A stretch of 64,000 bases of DNA from Cricetomys ansorgei. Taxonomy: Eukaryota; Chordata; Mammalia; Rodentia; Nesomyidae. Numbering within the stretch: position 1 is the stretch's first letter; every line of letters begins with the position of its first letter. The position numbers and the translations under genes were made by a program. The stretch lies in assembly GCA_026225945.1 (NCBI GenBank), contig JAMJFZ010002476.1, positions 434,001-498,000 on the forward strand, written 5' to 3'. The notes beneath the pieces are model-generated. The model worked only from the letters and a program-made list of their open reading frames with translations. It searched no databases and was not told the origin of the DNA. This document shows positions 41,676 to 55,318 of the stretch, piece after piece.

Positions 41676-41990
41676 TCCAATGCATGTGAGCAGTGTGGAA
41701 AACCTTCCTAATCCCAGTTGCCACGACAGTATTAAAAGCACTCACGCTACAGAGAGGCCCTTTGTAAAACATCTGTGAATCTGTCCTTTACATTTTATCA
41801 GGCACAAAAGTTCTCACACTGATACTGAACTTTATCCATATCGGCACTGAGAAAGACCCTTCACTACTGCCATTTTCTGTAGCAATCATGAAAGAATTCA
41901 GCTTTGAGACAAACCTTACACGGGTAATCAGTGGGGAAGTCTTTAGCGTCATAATTCCTATTATACTAAAAAAATTCTCACCAGTGGAAA
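41676..41990 (+). pseudogene. Decayed fingers in gene C 3' UTR
   Basis: After the stop the reading continues as broken finger motifs (a CEQCGK piece, then pieces like cttcactactgccattttct and catgaaagaattcagctttg) with stops and shifts. The ancestral array was therefore longer. The same kind of tail follows gene B. Confidence 0.65.
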
Positions 41991-42572
41991 ATTTTGTTTG
42001 GAATAAATGTGCTAAATATTTCGTAGTGTCTAAAATCCTTGTTTATTTAAATAATGTGTATCCGTATTTTGTGTTTCATGTCCCGGCCATAAGGTCTTAT
42101 AGTACAAGGTGACTGACAGTGCATTGGGCAGCCTGACTCTGTTGGGAGGTTGAAGAAAGGATATCGTTGGTCTGTGGGATACATCAGCTTGTTGTAGCTC
42201 TTTCCCTAAAGCCTGATTATTTCCGTTACCTCCCTGGGTCTTACATGGTGGAAATAGAAAACCAATTCCTGAAAGTTGTTTCGTGGCAAACACATGCACG
42301 CTTCCGAATGAACACACAGAGACATAAAAATGAACAACGTGTTGCAATGACTGGTGACAAACTCAAACAACAATTTTTTAAAATGGGGAAACGTCGTGAG
42401 ATGTCTAAAGTGTAATCTTAACTCCCAATACGTTACCTCGCAGATACTGACTCTTTGTAACTAACTGCAAGTCCGATATAATACTTGCATGGAAAAGTAG
42501 CACTAGTATTTGCGATTTAGCATAGCTATTGAAAAGGAACTCAGACAACCAACTTGAGGTGCTAATAAGTTA

Positions 42573-42735
42573 GCCAGGTGGTGGTGGCACGCACCTTGAA
42601 GCCCAGCACTTGGGAGGCAAAGGCAGGTGGAGCTGATATTGGGGCCAGCCTTGTCGGTAGAGCTTGTTCCAGGACAGCCAGGTTACACACACAAACTGTC
42701 CTGAAAAAAAAAAAAAATTAAAAAAAAAAAAAAAG
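42573..42735 (+). repeat. B1 SINE
   Basis: gccaggtggtggtggcacgc, agcacttgggaggcaaaggc and caggacagccagg, with two A runs. Confidence 0.85.
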
Positions 42736-44791
42736 AGTAACCTAGTCCAGTCAGAAGAGATTTTCATGGTAAACTGTGAACAAGCGGTGTGTCATTTTAA
42801 ATGAGATAAAGGGTTTAAAGCTTTTTTGTGTGCAGTTTACCCTAATTTCAGATGTAAATGTTTTATGGAAGTTTGTCCAGAACATTTTAGAAATGAACAG
42901 CTTAAAAAGAGTACAGTCAGTTTTCAAGAACTTTTATTATTGGCCCATTCCTGCACAGATGATTTACTTCAAGTTACGTTTATATAAGGAAGGCAAAACA
43001 TGGTTTCTGTGCTTACTCCAGGTTATCTTCTCACACCTGAACATCTGTAACTACGGTCCACACAATGAAGTAAAATGAACTTAGGCCAACATGGACGTTT
43101 TAATTAAAATACCACTTAGTTTTAAGCCAACTTGCACAATGGAAAGAATATAAGAACGCAAGCCTTGACATTCCCTGGTGCTGTGCAGACAGGTATTTTC
43201 ATTCGTGTTAGATTTCATGTGTGTGCAGAGTAAAGAAACAATAAAGAGAAGAGACCGGAGTCTGAGCTCAACAGAGCACACTGGTCATCGTCACATACAG
43301 AGTGACACTTGACTTTCCTGCTGTACAAAGGTTGGAGGCTGCCCTGGAACCTTCGTATGGTTCTTGGAAGAGCTTGGGAATGAGGAAGCTGTAACAGCTA
43401 TCTGAGTTACAGCCCTGTACGCAGTCTCTCCTTCCTGAAGTCATTTGCCCAAGGGCCACAAGCTGTTGAGGGAGACATTCTTCTCTGGGCTGTCCCATAA
43501 CAGAGAATTTTTTTCCATCTTCTTCCATGCCTTCTTCCATCCCTCTGTATCATGTTAGAAATGGTCAACAAGCCCACCTGTGATAATCTTTTGCAAGGGG
43601 GCATTTCTGAACCCCCTGAAGATGGTGGTTTCTTAGCTAGGAGGACAGCCACTCACACCACAAGAAAGATTAGGTACGACAGTCTCCTATGAAGAACATA
43701 CGTGACAGTCATTTATAGAGACTCCATTTGAAAGACTCTTGAGGAAAATACTTGCAAATTTTCCTCTTTATTTCTGTTAAAAGCTTAATGTGAATAAGGG
43801 ATGGAGAGATGACTTAGCAATTAAGAGCACACAGTTCTCTTCCAGAAGACCACAGTTGTTCTCTAGATTCCACAGCATGTTTCACAAGAGTCTGTGACTC
43901 CCATTTCCAGGAAATATCATCTTCTGGCCTCCCAGGACACCAATCATACATGAGGTTCACTGATGTACACGTGAGTCAAACACCCATTCTCATGAAATAA
44001 ATTAATAAATTGTTATGTGCCTGTAAGTCACATGATTGCTCTAGTTAGTATGGTGATGGTGTTGGAGGAGTTTTCTGCATGACCTAGAAGCAATAGCAGG
44101 CAAGATGAGGTCACAAGATTAAATTATTTAGTGTGTCTGCATCATCAGTAGAGAATGAGCATTGTGGGGCTCTTTGACAGCAGTCTGTGTGATCCTGATG
44201 TTTAGGGGCGTTTACTGTAGTGGATGGAGACTTTCTTCAAGTCCTTGGGTAAAGAAAACCATTTCTGAAGTTCAAGGGTTTTTGTTCATAACAAGAAATC
44301 CTTATGGAGTACTCATGTCATGTATGTCCATCTTATCCATCCATTGAGTAATTGTATTCCTCTGTTGATGTGTTTTAAATTTATTGAGAGAATGAAAATG
44401 GATATATTTAACCACGAGGTGTGATTAAGTCTTGGGCTTTTTCCTCATCCTTAACCTTTGAGGTTTCCTACCAAGCCCTCTATGTGATTCCTGAGCTTGA
44501 ACCTACTTGGGGACAGTTGCCACTCTGAAGTCCTGTTTTGGTTCTTTGGTTTGTTTGTTTTTCCTTTGGGGCAAGCGTTTGGAATGCACAGAGCAAACTT
44601 AAGGCACCAACTTTATGGAAAAGGCAGGTGGGGAGCACTGGGTACGAAAGAAAGTGAGCGAGTGCACCCAAAATCTCAGGACATGTTGTCTTACAACGCA
44701 ATGAAACTCTGAAATGGAATTGGTTCTTTTTTTCCCAGAGCGCAGGGATAAAATGTTAAGATGCTTAATTATTTCTTAATTCTTTTTGTTG

Positions 44792-45283
44792 TGAAAACAC
44801 AAGACCAAAGCAGCCAAACTTCAGTCAGGCTTCTGGAGGCACCAAAACTGTGTAGGCCCAAGTCAGGGGCAAGGTGACTCAGAACAGTTCCCAGAACTAG
44901 AGTAAGAAAAACAATTTCTAAGGCAAACAAGATAATGGACCTCTGATTAATGGCCTTGGGCTAAGGATCTCCCCCACCCACATTGACTAAGACCCTAAGT
45001 TTACATTTTCTAGTGCCTGTGACCTTGCTATATGCCAGCACCAATCAGTTTAAAGGTTAATACTCACATCACTATAGACTCACGCCTGATAATCTGTTGC
45101 TATGCTCTGCCTTTGAAAAACATATAAATCATACTCAGATTGTGCTAAATAGTCACTCCCACCTGCCTCGCTTGAGGAATCTGTGGGAGCGGACCCCAAT
45201 GCTTTGGAAATAAACCTCCTGCTTTTGCATCGATCTCGAGTCCTGGGGATTTCTCGGGGGTCTCCTTCCGTCTGCCCCTAACA
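44792..45283 (+). mobile_element. Solo class I-type LTR
   Basis: TGAAAACACA...CCTAACA, flanked by the 4-bp repeat GTTG (44788-44791 and 45284-45287). It has a CCAAT at about 45042, a tataaat at about 45122 and an aataaa at about 45208. A four-base duplication fits class I (gamma-type) or similar elements. Confidence 0.75.
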
Positions 45284-45624
45284 GTTGTTATTTTTATTTT
45301 GGCTCCTTGTTTGTTTTTGTTTTTTATTTTTGAGACAGTGTTTCTTGGGGTAGCATTAGCTGACCAGAAACTAGTTCCCTGGATCAGGGCTGCCTCCAGC
45401 TTGCTTGCTTCTGCCTCAGAACCGCAGGGATTAAAAATGCTTGACACCGTGCCCGGCCTGCCTGTATGTATGGTTTTGATTAATTATCTCAACATGTAGC
45501 CCTGGATAGTTTTGAATTCACAGAAGTGCGCAGCCCACAAGAATGCAAGCCCTGAATGCTCGTCCCTGAATTTATCTGAAGTGTTGTGGTATTTTCTCTG
45601 AAGAGGCAGACTCGGTACAGGTCG

Positions 45625-45666
45625 CCAATCAGGAACCATATTACTCTAAGGAGTGAATTGTCCAAT
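45625..45666 (+). promoter_or_regulatory. U5 promoter with two CCAAT boxes
   Basis: CCAAT at 45625-45629 (cgccaatcagg) and 45662-45666 (tccaatgcg), 185 and 148 nt before the ATG. Both are intact. Confidence 0.55.
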
Positions 45667-45749
45667 GCGAAGCACGGATAGATAGAGAGCTGCCTACAGT
45701 AAGCTTTGCTTAGGGCACGGCAAGTTTGTGAGGCGCTGGGTTGGACAAG

Positions 45750-45812
45750 TAAGTGTTCTGCCGACCACAGCGTCTTTGGGAGGACACTCAGACTCATCGG
45801 ATGCCCGAAATG
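45750..45812 (+). other. First-exon copy 5, possible gene D exon 1
   Basis: gactcatcggatgcccga, then ATG (45810-45812) and donor GTGAGTG. The KRAB exon downstream is gene D's, 14 kb away. Confidence 0.5.
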
Positions 45813-46181
45813 GTGAGTGTGCCGCGGGCTCCTGGGATCCCGGGTGTGGGTTTGGGACACTTGCTGCTCGGGAGCTGTGTGGCGCCAGCACCTGAAGTTC
45901 CCCCTGGTCCTGGGAGTCCAGTGGAAGGTGGAGTCTGGCCCAGCAATGCATATGTTCACGTGCTTTTAAGTGTGCACCCCGCAGGCAGCCTTGAGCCCCG
46001 AATTCCCCCTCCTCTGTCCTGGTGAAGCTGCTTTATGGCAATCCCCAGCTCTGTTGGGTGAGTCCTCGCCGTGGACCTGCGCCTGCTCAGACCTTGCAGA
46101 GCTGGCGGGTTGGCGGTGCTGAGTCCAGACTCTGTAGGGCTGTGGGTGGTCTGTGCTATTTCCCTTCTTATCTTGTATTGT

Positions 46182-47221
46182 TGTGCCCACGTTCGGATCC
46201 CCAAAAACCACCAAGGAGTCTGATCTGATGCAAAACACACCCGGTCTCCTTATTCAGGCTCGAGCCAGAACTATAGCTTCCCTGACACAGCAGGAGCAGC
46301 CGGAGCCCCGCTCACATTCTCAGAAAGGGGGAGAGGGGGAATCTCTACACATGACTAATTAAAAAGGGTCTGCAAGAGTACGTGAAGCAAAAATACATGA
46401 GGAAAGAATACATGCGGCAGAAACCACAAACTTTTTGCTATAAACGTAAGCAAGCCAACATTAAGTAAACCTTACTATAAAAACAGGGCGCGTAGGCAGG
46501 GGGCAAAGATCTCTATCTCCCTGCGCGAAGGTAGTTAAGCAGCCTTGGGGCTATCTTCACAAGACAGGGAGGGGATGAGTAAGTGTGACGGCCTAAAAAA
46601 ATTAACTCCACTTTAAGTATTCGTCAGCAAAGAAACAGAACCTTAATTGCAACTCCCCGCACTTCCCTCTAGGGAACAATGAGTCCAGCAGGGCAGAGAC
46701 CAAACATCAGATAAGGGGAACCCGGAGACAGGAGTCTCCTAAAAAAAGAAATAAAGGGGCTCAGTGCTTACTCACTTCCGGCCTTGTTACAATAGCCCCG
46801 GTGTTAAATGTTTATTATGAGTCCATCGTTGGTTTTTCTCAATGCTCTTTATTAATTACAAGCTCTCAGGGACTCAATACCGGGCTGCTAGGCAGAGACT
46901 TCCTTCCATGTTTCTCTCCCATGGTTCTCTCTCCATTCTTGCTTCTATCCTCCTAGCTTCTCCTTCTGCTTCTTCTCTCTCTTCTGTCTGCCCAAGCCCT
47001 AGGTGCTTTTTCATTCCAAATCCTCCCTGTCTCCACCCAACCCTCCAATATACAAATGAATGTTTAAGAGCAAGGCTGGACTTGACCTCTTATCTTGGTG
47101 TTCCCTAGGGGATGGGGGAGACTGCGAGGAGTTGCAATTAAGTTCTGCTTTCTAGCTGACATTTTACTCTTTGTTCTCTTTCAAGGACAGAGGTGTTGGG
47201 GAAGTTTCTTGGTTGAGTCAA
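46182..47221 (-). mobile_element. ERV 3' LTR with short internal piece, antisense, interrupted
   Basis: On the plus strand it starts tgtgcccacgttcgg and ends around gttgagtc, and both edges match 55319-55818. A reverse-strand aataa-type signal lies near the left edge. The centre (about 46400-46850) is absent from the other copy and may be a nested insertion. Confidence 0.5.
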
Positions 47222-47639
47222 ATATCTGAGATGGAGTTATTTTTAGGTCCTCTCAATATAGGAGGTTTTTTTTTTCTCCTTTTTATCCTGTGCAGTGGTC
47301 AAATTATGAGTCTGAAGAAATCCAATATGCTTCACATTTTATTTATGTGTAGTGGGTTTTTTGTTTGTTTTGTTCTTTGCCAATATTTGCATTTTGAAAA
47401 GTCTTTCCAATTTTCATGACCATGAAAAAGCACAGAGAGACTGGCAAAGAGCCTCATGGAATTGGTATTGTACTTTTGTTTCTGCTACTTGTTTTGTTGT
47501 GCGCTCCTTTAAACCGAAGGGATTGGGAGTATGAATTCTGTAATAAGTAATTTCCAATATTGAATTTCTTGAGAAAAATTCTAACCTTTCATCTCTTCCT
47601 GTAGACTTCAGATAGTGGGGGTTGTAGGTAGTGTACCCC

Positions 47640-48720
47640 CATGGTGAGGGGGATTATATTCATTTTACAGCTGGTCTTCTGGCTTGCATGGCAAGGTTTG
47701 CACCTGTTTACATGTATCCTAGCCTTGTTGGCATCTGCTTTATCATCATTGTGTTTTTAGAAAGCCTAGCAGAACCTTATAAATATGTGTTTATTATTGG
47801 GATTTCCTATGTCTAAATTAGACATTTTACTTGTATTGTGAGGCCAGAAGCCCCCGGCCCTGGGCATTAATCCTAAACTCTTAACAGGAACTTAGGCTTT
47901 CTCTACTCAATACAATAATTATTGAGTACTTTCCAGAACTCCCTGTTCCAAGAACTAGCCCACCCCAGAAACCATAAAACAATTATTGTCAGGCTTAATT
48001 CAAGGGCACTGTGACCCTGCCCAAATTCCCAAAACTAAAGTATGAGAGGCAGCTGCAGCCGCCGCCTAATAGCCTTGGGCAAGGGACTTTCCACGGTGAC
48101 TAAGACCCTAAGTGTACATTTCCTGGTGCCCACGACCTTGCTATACGCCAGCTCCAATCAGCTTAAAGGTTAATTGGCCCTAACCTATCAAAATAACAAA
48201 TCGGTTTATGCCTAGCAACTGTCTGTATTTTGTATAAAAAGCTTCATTTTCTGCTCCTTGGGGCCACTTCTATCCTGAATGTTAGAATGGCCCCAGCGCT
48301 GGTTAATAAACCTCTTGCTTTTTGCATCGATTATCCGACTGTGTCTCTCTGTGGGCACGTCATCAAGTTGGGGTCTGGTTCGGGAACCCAACAGTATCTA
48401 GCCCTCACATCTCCAGGCCTCCCTACCCTTAATTTTCTGTGTCTTTTGTTTTTGTTGTTTCGTTTTGCTTTTGTTATGTGTTTGATAACCCATGGAGTTC
48501 AGTTAGTTCTGTCCAAAAGTGTGGGGCCATCCAGAGGTTCATGGGCAACCCCTTACTGGCCACATTCCTAAAGAAAAATGACTGTAAATTCCCCCAAAGT
48601 CATCAGTCTCCAATAGCTTCTTACCTTAGAGTGTCTTTCTTAAGGACCAGTCACATTCCAGCCCGTGTATTGACTGACATGATCTAAAATGTTGTGAAGT
48701 TTTAGAATTCGATGCATGTG
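47640..48720 (-). mobile_element. Old antisense L1 fragment split by solo LTR
   Basis: 47640-47836 and 48398-48720 align in order with 34750-35250 (cttgcatggcaaggtttgca; caggcctccctacccttaat) and are separated by the LTR insertion. Confidence 0.6.
47837..48393 (+). mobile_element. Solo class I-type LTR
   Basis: TGTGAGGCCAG...CCCAACA with 4-bp repeats GTAT (47833-47836 and 48394-48397). It has a CCAAT at about 48153, tataaaaag at about 48233 and aataaa at about 48305. Related in layout to 44792-45283. Confidence 0.8.
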
Positions 48721-49540
48721 CAGAGACCAGATACCCCATTTTGTGTGCGTGCTCAGGCACTCGTCCTAGACCTGGTTGGGGCCTGCATGGATGTGCTCAA
48801 GAGCTGGACCTGGGCCTGACCTTGCAGGTTAGTAAATCCCAGGGACAGGCCATTAAAAACCACCCTCCACCCTGAGGGCAATCAATCTCATCCAGCCAGA
48901 TAGCGGTGAAGGCCGTAAAATTATCTCATCCCGCCAGGTGTTCTGGCAGGTATGGCCTCTTGTTAGGTTTTCAGTGCTAGCAATGATCTGAGGATTTTTA
49001 AATCTATTTGACCACCACACATCAGGTGAAGATTGAGTGACATTTCTTATTATTTAACAATTATTAAGAATTCCAGCTCTAATAATTTTGAGCAGGCATA
49101 TCTAGAATTAGAAAGAAAGTTTCATTGTATTTTCTAACACACCACCAATCAGAAAAAAAAAAAAAATCAGTGCAAGAATAGCTCCTATCTCATCTTGCCA
49201 GATAGCCCTAAAGGCCATAAATCAAATGTCTTAACTGTAATGGCTAACCAGATATAGCTTAAGAATGTGGACAGTTAGCCCCCTGAACCAATCAAAACTA
49301 AACATTTGTAAGCTGCATTTCTATTCCCCAATTAGAAACCAGGCTACCTCACCTATGTTGAAACCCCCTCTTACTGTCTATAAAAAGGCCTGCAAGACTT
49401 TTGCAGGCATAGCCATCTAGCATGGTGCCAGACCCCAGGGTGCTGGTTTGCTCTGCAGAATAAAGGCTCCTTGCTTTTGCATCAGATCTGGGCTCCTGGT
49501 GGTACTTGAGAAAGGGGGATTTTGAATCCTGGGCACAAGA
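48721..49540 (+). mobile_element. LTR of a second family, copy 1
   Basis: The 3' half (ggctacctcacctatgttga, tactgtctataaaaaggcc, cagaataaaggctccttgct) matches 52173-52751. The left limit is uncertain. Confidence 0.55.
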
Positions 49541-52172
49541 ATTGAGTTGCAGAATAGAATACCTGTCCGTAACCTAGAGGCCATTAAACAGAACATTATT
49601 TAAAAACAAACGAACAACAACAACCAAAAACCCAGACATCTACAGGAACTCAGAAAATGTTGGCATCAGATTGCTTTTGTTTTCCATATGGATTTCTAAT
49701 CATATCCAAAAGCTTACAGATCTTAAGGTACAGAAAGTTTATATTTTCACTGGTTTAAAGCACACAGTGTCTTTTCTCTTTTCTTGAACACTCCCCCTCC
49801 CACCCTTTGTCCTAGAGATAGATGGCTTTCTGATCTAGAACAGAGATCTTAGGGAAATGTTTAAACAACTATGCATGGATCGGAAGAGGGAGGCCATACC
49901 CCAATCCCAGAGCCAACTTAAAGTAGAACAGCATAGAACAGTATTGTAACATTAACCTTGACCAAAAGACACCAGAGTCCCTGCGCAACTGAATACAGTG
50001 ATCAGAGGGATAGAAGGAACTCTGTGTGCAGATGAGCTGCAGCAGGGCAGTGAGCGGCAGGAGGGGGGACATGGGGTCTATGGTGCCTGCTAGGGCTGCC
50101 CTATTGGGGCACCCACGTCCTGCCAGCCTAGCAGTGTGGGGAGTGGTTACAGCCAGAGCTCCATGGTCAGATACAGGAGCCAGCTGGGAGACAGAGCAAG
50201 TAGGAAAAAGCCATCCTTCAGAAGCAGAGTGAGGGAAACCATCACAAGCAGGAGAGGGTAAGGAAGTGCCTGGTATCCCTGCAGGACTTAAACAGGAGGC
50301 TGCCATGAGCCACTGAGAGATGGAGCTAGCTCCAGAGGGAGGCCAGCCAAGAGGCAGCCAGGAGCAGCCTGCCTCTCAGGAATCCTGGAAATGTAGCAGG
50401 AGCGGCAACAGAGACAGAGTGCCAGGCTGGGCCCTGATGGCATGCTTTAAAAGGGGATGTGGAGCTCGCCTGACCATCAGTAATGTTGGGACCATTGGTT
50501 ACCGCTTAGTGAAGGTGGGGTAGGGGTGGGCAGTGGAGAGATCTTTTGGCTATTCTTAGTATGCCCCAAGGAGGGGACACTGCAGCATAGAGTCAGGTAA
50601 GAATTGCAGACGAGACTGGGGTTTCATCTCAGAAGAGCTGAAGGAGAGGAGAAGATGGACAGTTAGCCCACCTGCTTCCTTGGCCTGAGTGGTCTGCAGA
50701 TTTCCACCGAATGCCTGATGGAGTTGGAGGGGAGGCTGGTGAGGATGGGGAGACCTTGTGTGATCCACCTGTCGAAATGGCAACCCAGGGTAAAGGCGGT
50801 CAGGCCTTTTTATAGGTTGAAAAGGGGATTTCAGCGAGGGTGAGGTCACTGGGAACATAATTGGTGGATAGGGAGACTGTTAGACGTGTTGGTTTGGGGC
50901 TCCAACCTGGATGGCCAACAATTCACATTCTTGTAACACAAATTTTTAACCTCAGGGTAACACTCACTACCTCCTGGCATGCGGGGTCATCAATTGCTTA
51001 ATCTTAAGATAAGGCACTCATGTACCTCCTGCCTGGCATCCAGCCTTGGATAAGGCCTTCCTGCATTCCTGTGACTACCCTGTGGTTGCCCTTCAGGTGG
51101 GGGAATTTTTATGGCCTGTGAAGCCCCCCCCCCCCCCCCCCAGGTTGTATGCCCCTTGGACTTCTGGGAACAGAAGCCCCTGGGACTTCTGGAGGGGATA
51201 AAAGAGGGCGGTGGAAGTCAGTTACTGAGAGTTAGAGAAATTGAAACCTAATTGGAAGCTTAGAATCAGAGCTAAGAACTGCTGCCTAGAGAAGCAGGCA
51301 GAAATAAGGACAGATAAAATGAACTAACTGGAGTTCTTTTAAAAAGTCAGAATTTAGATCTTCTCAGTAACTGCTGTGCTGGAAGAAGCTGAACCAAAGT
51401 GGGAGTTAGTTCAGAGCTAGTTCAGTTCTCCAGACATAGGGAGATTCAGACAGCCAAGAGAAAAGGGCTGTAAATGAGAAGCTCAAGATGGGTCTTCTTA
51501 CCAAGAGGGACCTGGAGAGAGACACTGAGGCACGAACCGTTGCAAGAACATGAGGTTTATTGTACCGACACATCCTTCCTACGCGTAGGGGTGGACCTCC
51601 AGAGAGTCTCCATGCAGGGGGCAGGAGGCCACCCCGAGGGGATTTTCAGACTTGCTTATATACTCTTTTCTTAGCAACCACATAGCCTTTAAGCTGATTG
51701 GTTAGAAACAGTGACATAAATCAGCAGGGTGAAAAGGTAATGGTGCATTCCAGGTGCATTGTTTTGTAGCTAGAGAGTCCTGAGCTGAAACTATTCTTTA
51801 TCTGAGTATAAATAGAAACTTATTCTTATTTGAGTATGACTGAAACTATCTTTATCTGGGTGCCAAGGTTTCCGGGAAAGTTCAGGCAAAATTCAGGCCT
51901 ACTTGTACATTTCTAATCCTGACCAAAGTTTGGTCAAGTTAGCCTTTGCCCTTACATAAAGGTTTCTCATTTCTTCCTATTTTTTCCTTTCATAACCTTG
52001 TGAGCTAACTGAAGTTTTAAAGGTTACAAGTTAGAAATCTAGCAGCCTGGAACAGAGGGGTGGAGTCAAGTAGCTGCTGTACCCTAGTCCTCAACAAACA
52101 TAAAATCATAAAAACCTAAAACTTAGATCCAGCTGCTCCAAGATTGGAGCAGGACCTAGAGAAAGGAGGAAA
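49541..52172. other. LTR-derived and unassigned sequence
   Basis: No gene seen. It lies between two like LTRs in the same direction, so it could be a decayed internal region with nested insertions. It includes a possible sense LTR with ggggataaaagaggg near 51200, a poly-C run at 51124-51142 and an antisense LTR at about 51470-52098. Confidence 0.4.
51470..52098 (-). mobile_element. Antisense LTR
   Basis: Reverse-strand reading gives a tatataagcaag box (from about 51660) and an aataaacctcat signal (from about 51560) in LTR order. Its edges are not supported by a visible target repeat. Confidence 0.45.
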
Positions 52173-52751
52173 TGTTAGGCCTGAACAATTCTTTCTGAAA
52201 GAAAAGGCTTCCACCATGGAATAACTGTAAGATCCACCCCCACCCTGGTTCCTGGGAAAACTGCAAAAGTCCCTTCCCTCAACCAAATGGTAGACTAACA
52301 GGAGCCAGGATATACCTGCCAAATGGGGCTTAGATAACCTGAAAAAGGATCCCCACTGTGAGGGCAACTAATCAGAGAGAAGAAGCAAGGCAGGAGTGGT
52401 CCTACCTTATCTGGCCAGATGGCCTAGGGGCCATAAACCAAATGTCTTGACTTTGGTGGCTAATCAGATATAGCTTACAGGTAGCCCCTTGAGCATGAGC
52501 CAATCAAAGCTAAACATTTGTAAACTGCATTACTGTCCCCCAATTAGAAACCAGGCTACCTCACCTATGTTAAAACCCCCTCTTACTGTCTATGAAAAGG
52601 CTAGCAAGCCTTTGTTCAGAGTCGGCCATTCCACCTGGTGCCTAACCCCAGCATGCTGGTTTATTCTGCAGAATAAAGGCTCCTTGCTTTTACATCAGAA
52701 CTGGACTCCTGTGGTACTTGAGGAGGGGGATTTTGGACAATGGGTACAACA
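52173..52751 (+). mobile_element. LTR of a second family, copy 2
   Basis: TGTTAGGCCTG...GGTACAACA. Includes cagaataaaggctccttgct and ccaattagaaaccaggctac, shared with copy 1. No target repeat was found. Confidence 0.6.
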
Positions 52752-55318
52752 GTAGCCAGTGAGAGAAAAACTGTTACATTTTAGATACATTTTAAATATG
52801 TTCTGAGCTCAGATTCAAAGGGCAAACTGTCAAGGAACCCATACCCTTGTTTTTTTAAAAATACCCTTTACATTTTGAAAGGCATCTACAAAAACCCATA
52901 AGCAACAAAACCAAATATTTAATATATAAATATTATTTAGATACAGTTTCTGGAATTGATGACCTCGGCTAGTCCCAGGTCAGGCCTAAGACAGAAACTA
53001 GGAGACCCAAAATGGAGCCAGCCTTCTCATTTTTAATCATTTAATAATGATACCCCCATGCAATGAATCCAAATTTGAGGATCCTAGACCTCCAGAATGG
53101 CTTCTTCTGCTTTAGATGTATTTTATGAGGAGATCTTTTGGGTTGTAAAATGAACTTTATTTATCCTTTGCCTCTAACACATTGTGGCTAAATGTTCACA
53201 TCCCTCCCCCCCGCCCCCGAGTCATTCCAGATTCAAAAAGACAATTGATGATCATTCTGCTATAGGAAATTACATTTTCTCCATGGAAAAAGTTCATGTT
53301 TATCCCTTGCCAGTGAAGGCTACTTGTGGTTCCTGACTCTCTGACTGTGAAGATTAGTTTTGTATGACTAAAGGCTTGTTTAAGTTTTATTAAAAGCAGT
53401 TTAATTACAAAATTGTACTAAAACAAACTTAGGCCAACCTGGAAGTTTTAATTAAAATACCAAGTAATTTTACACCAAGTCGTACAATAGAAACAATATA
53501 ATAAAAACCCAAGCCTTTACATTTGCTGGTGCTGTGCAGACAGGTGTTTTCATTAGCATTAGATTCCACGTGCGGAGTGAAGAAACAAAAAGCAGGAGAG
53601 ACCAAAGCTGAGCTTGAGAGAAGACACTGGTCATTATCACACACAGAAAATGACACTGACTTTCCTGCCACGCGATGGGAGAAAGCTGCCTGAGACCCTT
53701 TGTCTGGGTGTGGGAGGGGCTTGGGAATGAGAAGTTTCCAGAAGCTATCTGTGCTAATCCCCTGTATGTAGCCTGTCCTCACTGAAACCATTTGCCCAAG
53801 AGAAATAAAGACATTCTTCTCTGGGCTGTCCCATAGTAGTTGAGAATTTTTTGCCTTCCTCCAGCCCTCCGTTTGGGATTGTAAATGGTCAAAAAGCCCA
53901 TCTTTGGTAATGTTTTGCAAGGAGCCATTTCTGAACTCCCCAAGAACTCCAGAACGCTGTGGTGGACTCATAGCACCTGCAGTATGGATCACAACGGTTT
54001 GTGACTCCATCTCCAGGAGATACAACACCAGCTTCTCTGGCCTCCCAGGGCGCCGAGCACACCTGGCTTACACTGGTGTACATGCAAGAAAAACACCCGT
54101 TCTCATGCAATACGTTAATAAATTTTAAGGTGCCCGTGAGTCACATCATTACTCTAGTTAATATGATGATGTTGGAGGAATTTTGCATGACCCGGAAGCA
54201 ATAGCAAGCAAGATGAGGTCACAAGATTAAATTATTTAGTGTGTCTGCATCATCAGTAGAGAATGACCATTGTGGGGCTCTTTGACAGCAATCTGTGTGA
54301 TCCTGATGCTTTGGGGTGTTTACTCTAGTGGACGGGAACATTCTTCATCACCTCAGACAAAGAAAACCATTTCTGAAGTTCAAGGGTTGTTCTTCATAAG
54401 GCTGAATGGAGTACTCATGCCGTGTATGTGTGTTTTCTCCATCCATGGGGTATTCCCTTGCTGGTGTGTTTTAAATTTATTGGGAGAAAATGAATACACT
54501 TAAACAGAAGGTGTGAGGAAGACATGGGCTTTTGCCTGATCCCTAAACTTTGAGGTTCCTATGAAGCCCTATGTGTGGCTCTTGTGCTTGAACCTACTTT
54601 GGGACTGGTTCCTTCCCTGAAGTCCCGGTTTTTCTTTTGGGGCAAGCATTTGGAATGCACAGAGCAAACTAAGGCATGACCTTTCTGGCCAAGGCAGGTG
54701 AGGAATACTGGGTATGAGTGAGGTCACCCAAACTCCCAGGGTGTGATGTCCAACAATGCAGTGAATCTGCAAAATGGAATAGTTTTTTTTGTTTTTGTTT
54801 TTCCAGAGCGAAAGGATAAAATGTTAAGCTGTATACATTTTTCTTAAGTTATTTTTTGTTATTATTTTTAATTTTGAATGCTTGTTTCTTCCTTTTGTTT
54901 TTTGGGTAGTATTAACTGTCCTGGAACTAGTCCCTGGATCAGGTGTACCTCCTACCTCCTTCTGCCTCAGGATCAAAGGGATTCAACATGCTTGCCACCA
55001 TGCCCAGTGTGTTTGGTTTTGATGAATGTTCTCACCATGGTAGTCCTGGAATGGACCCTGAATTCACAGAATCTGCCTTCTTCAAAAGTGCTGTCAGTAA
55101 GGGCTCAAGCCTGGATTCTTCTAAAATGTCCGATATTTTTCGAGGTTGGGGTGGAGAGAATACAGTTCACCCACCTATCAGAAAACTTTATAGTAAAAGG
55201 AATGAAGTATCCAATGAGGTGCATGGATACTCATAGTGTGCTGCCTCTTCTGCCGTTTGAAATCGTTGAGTAGCTGAGGCTATCCCTGTGAGGTCTGGGT
55301 TTGGATGTGTTCTGCTGC

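Larger units (their letters stand above)
43075..46180 (+). repeat. Duplicated promoter/first-exon unit U5
   Basis: Shares cttaggccaacatgg, actggtcatcgtcacataca, ctttatggaaaaggcaggtg and the promoter/exon core with U3 and U6. It is interrupted by a solo LTR at 44792-45283 that the other units lack, and a B2-like SINE lies at about 43795-44010. Confidence 0.8.

Noticed and set aside
50026..50306. Overlapping frames of 68 and 145 codons in opposite directions
   Set aside because: They lie in LTR-derived, moderately GC-rich sequence with no recognisable domain.
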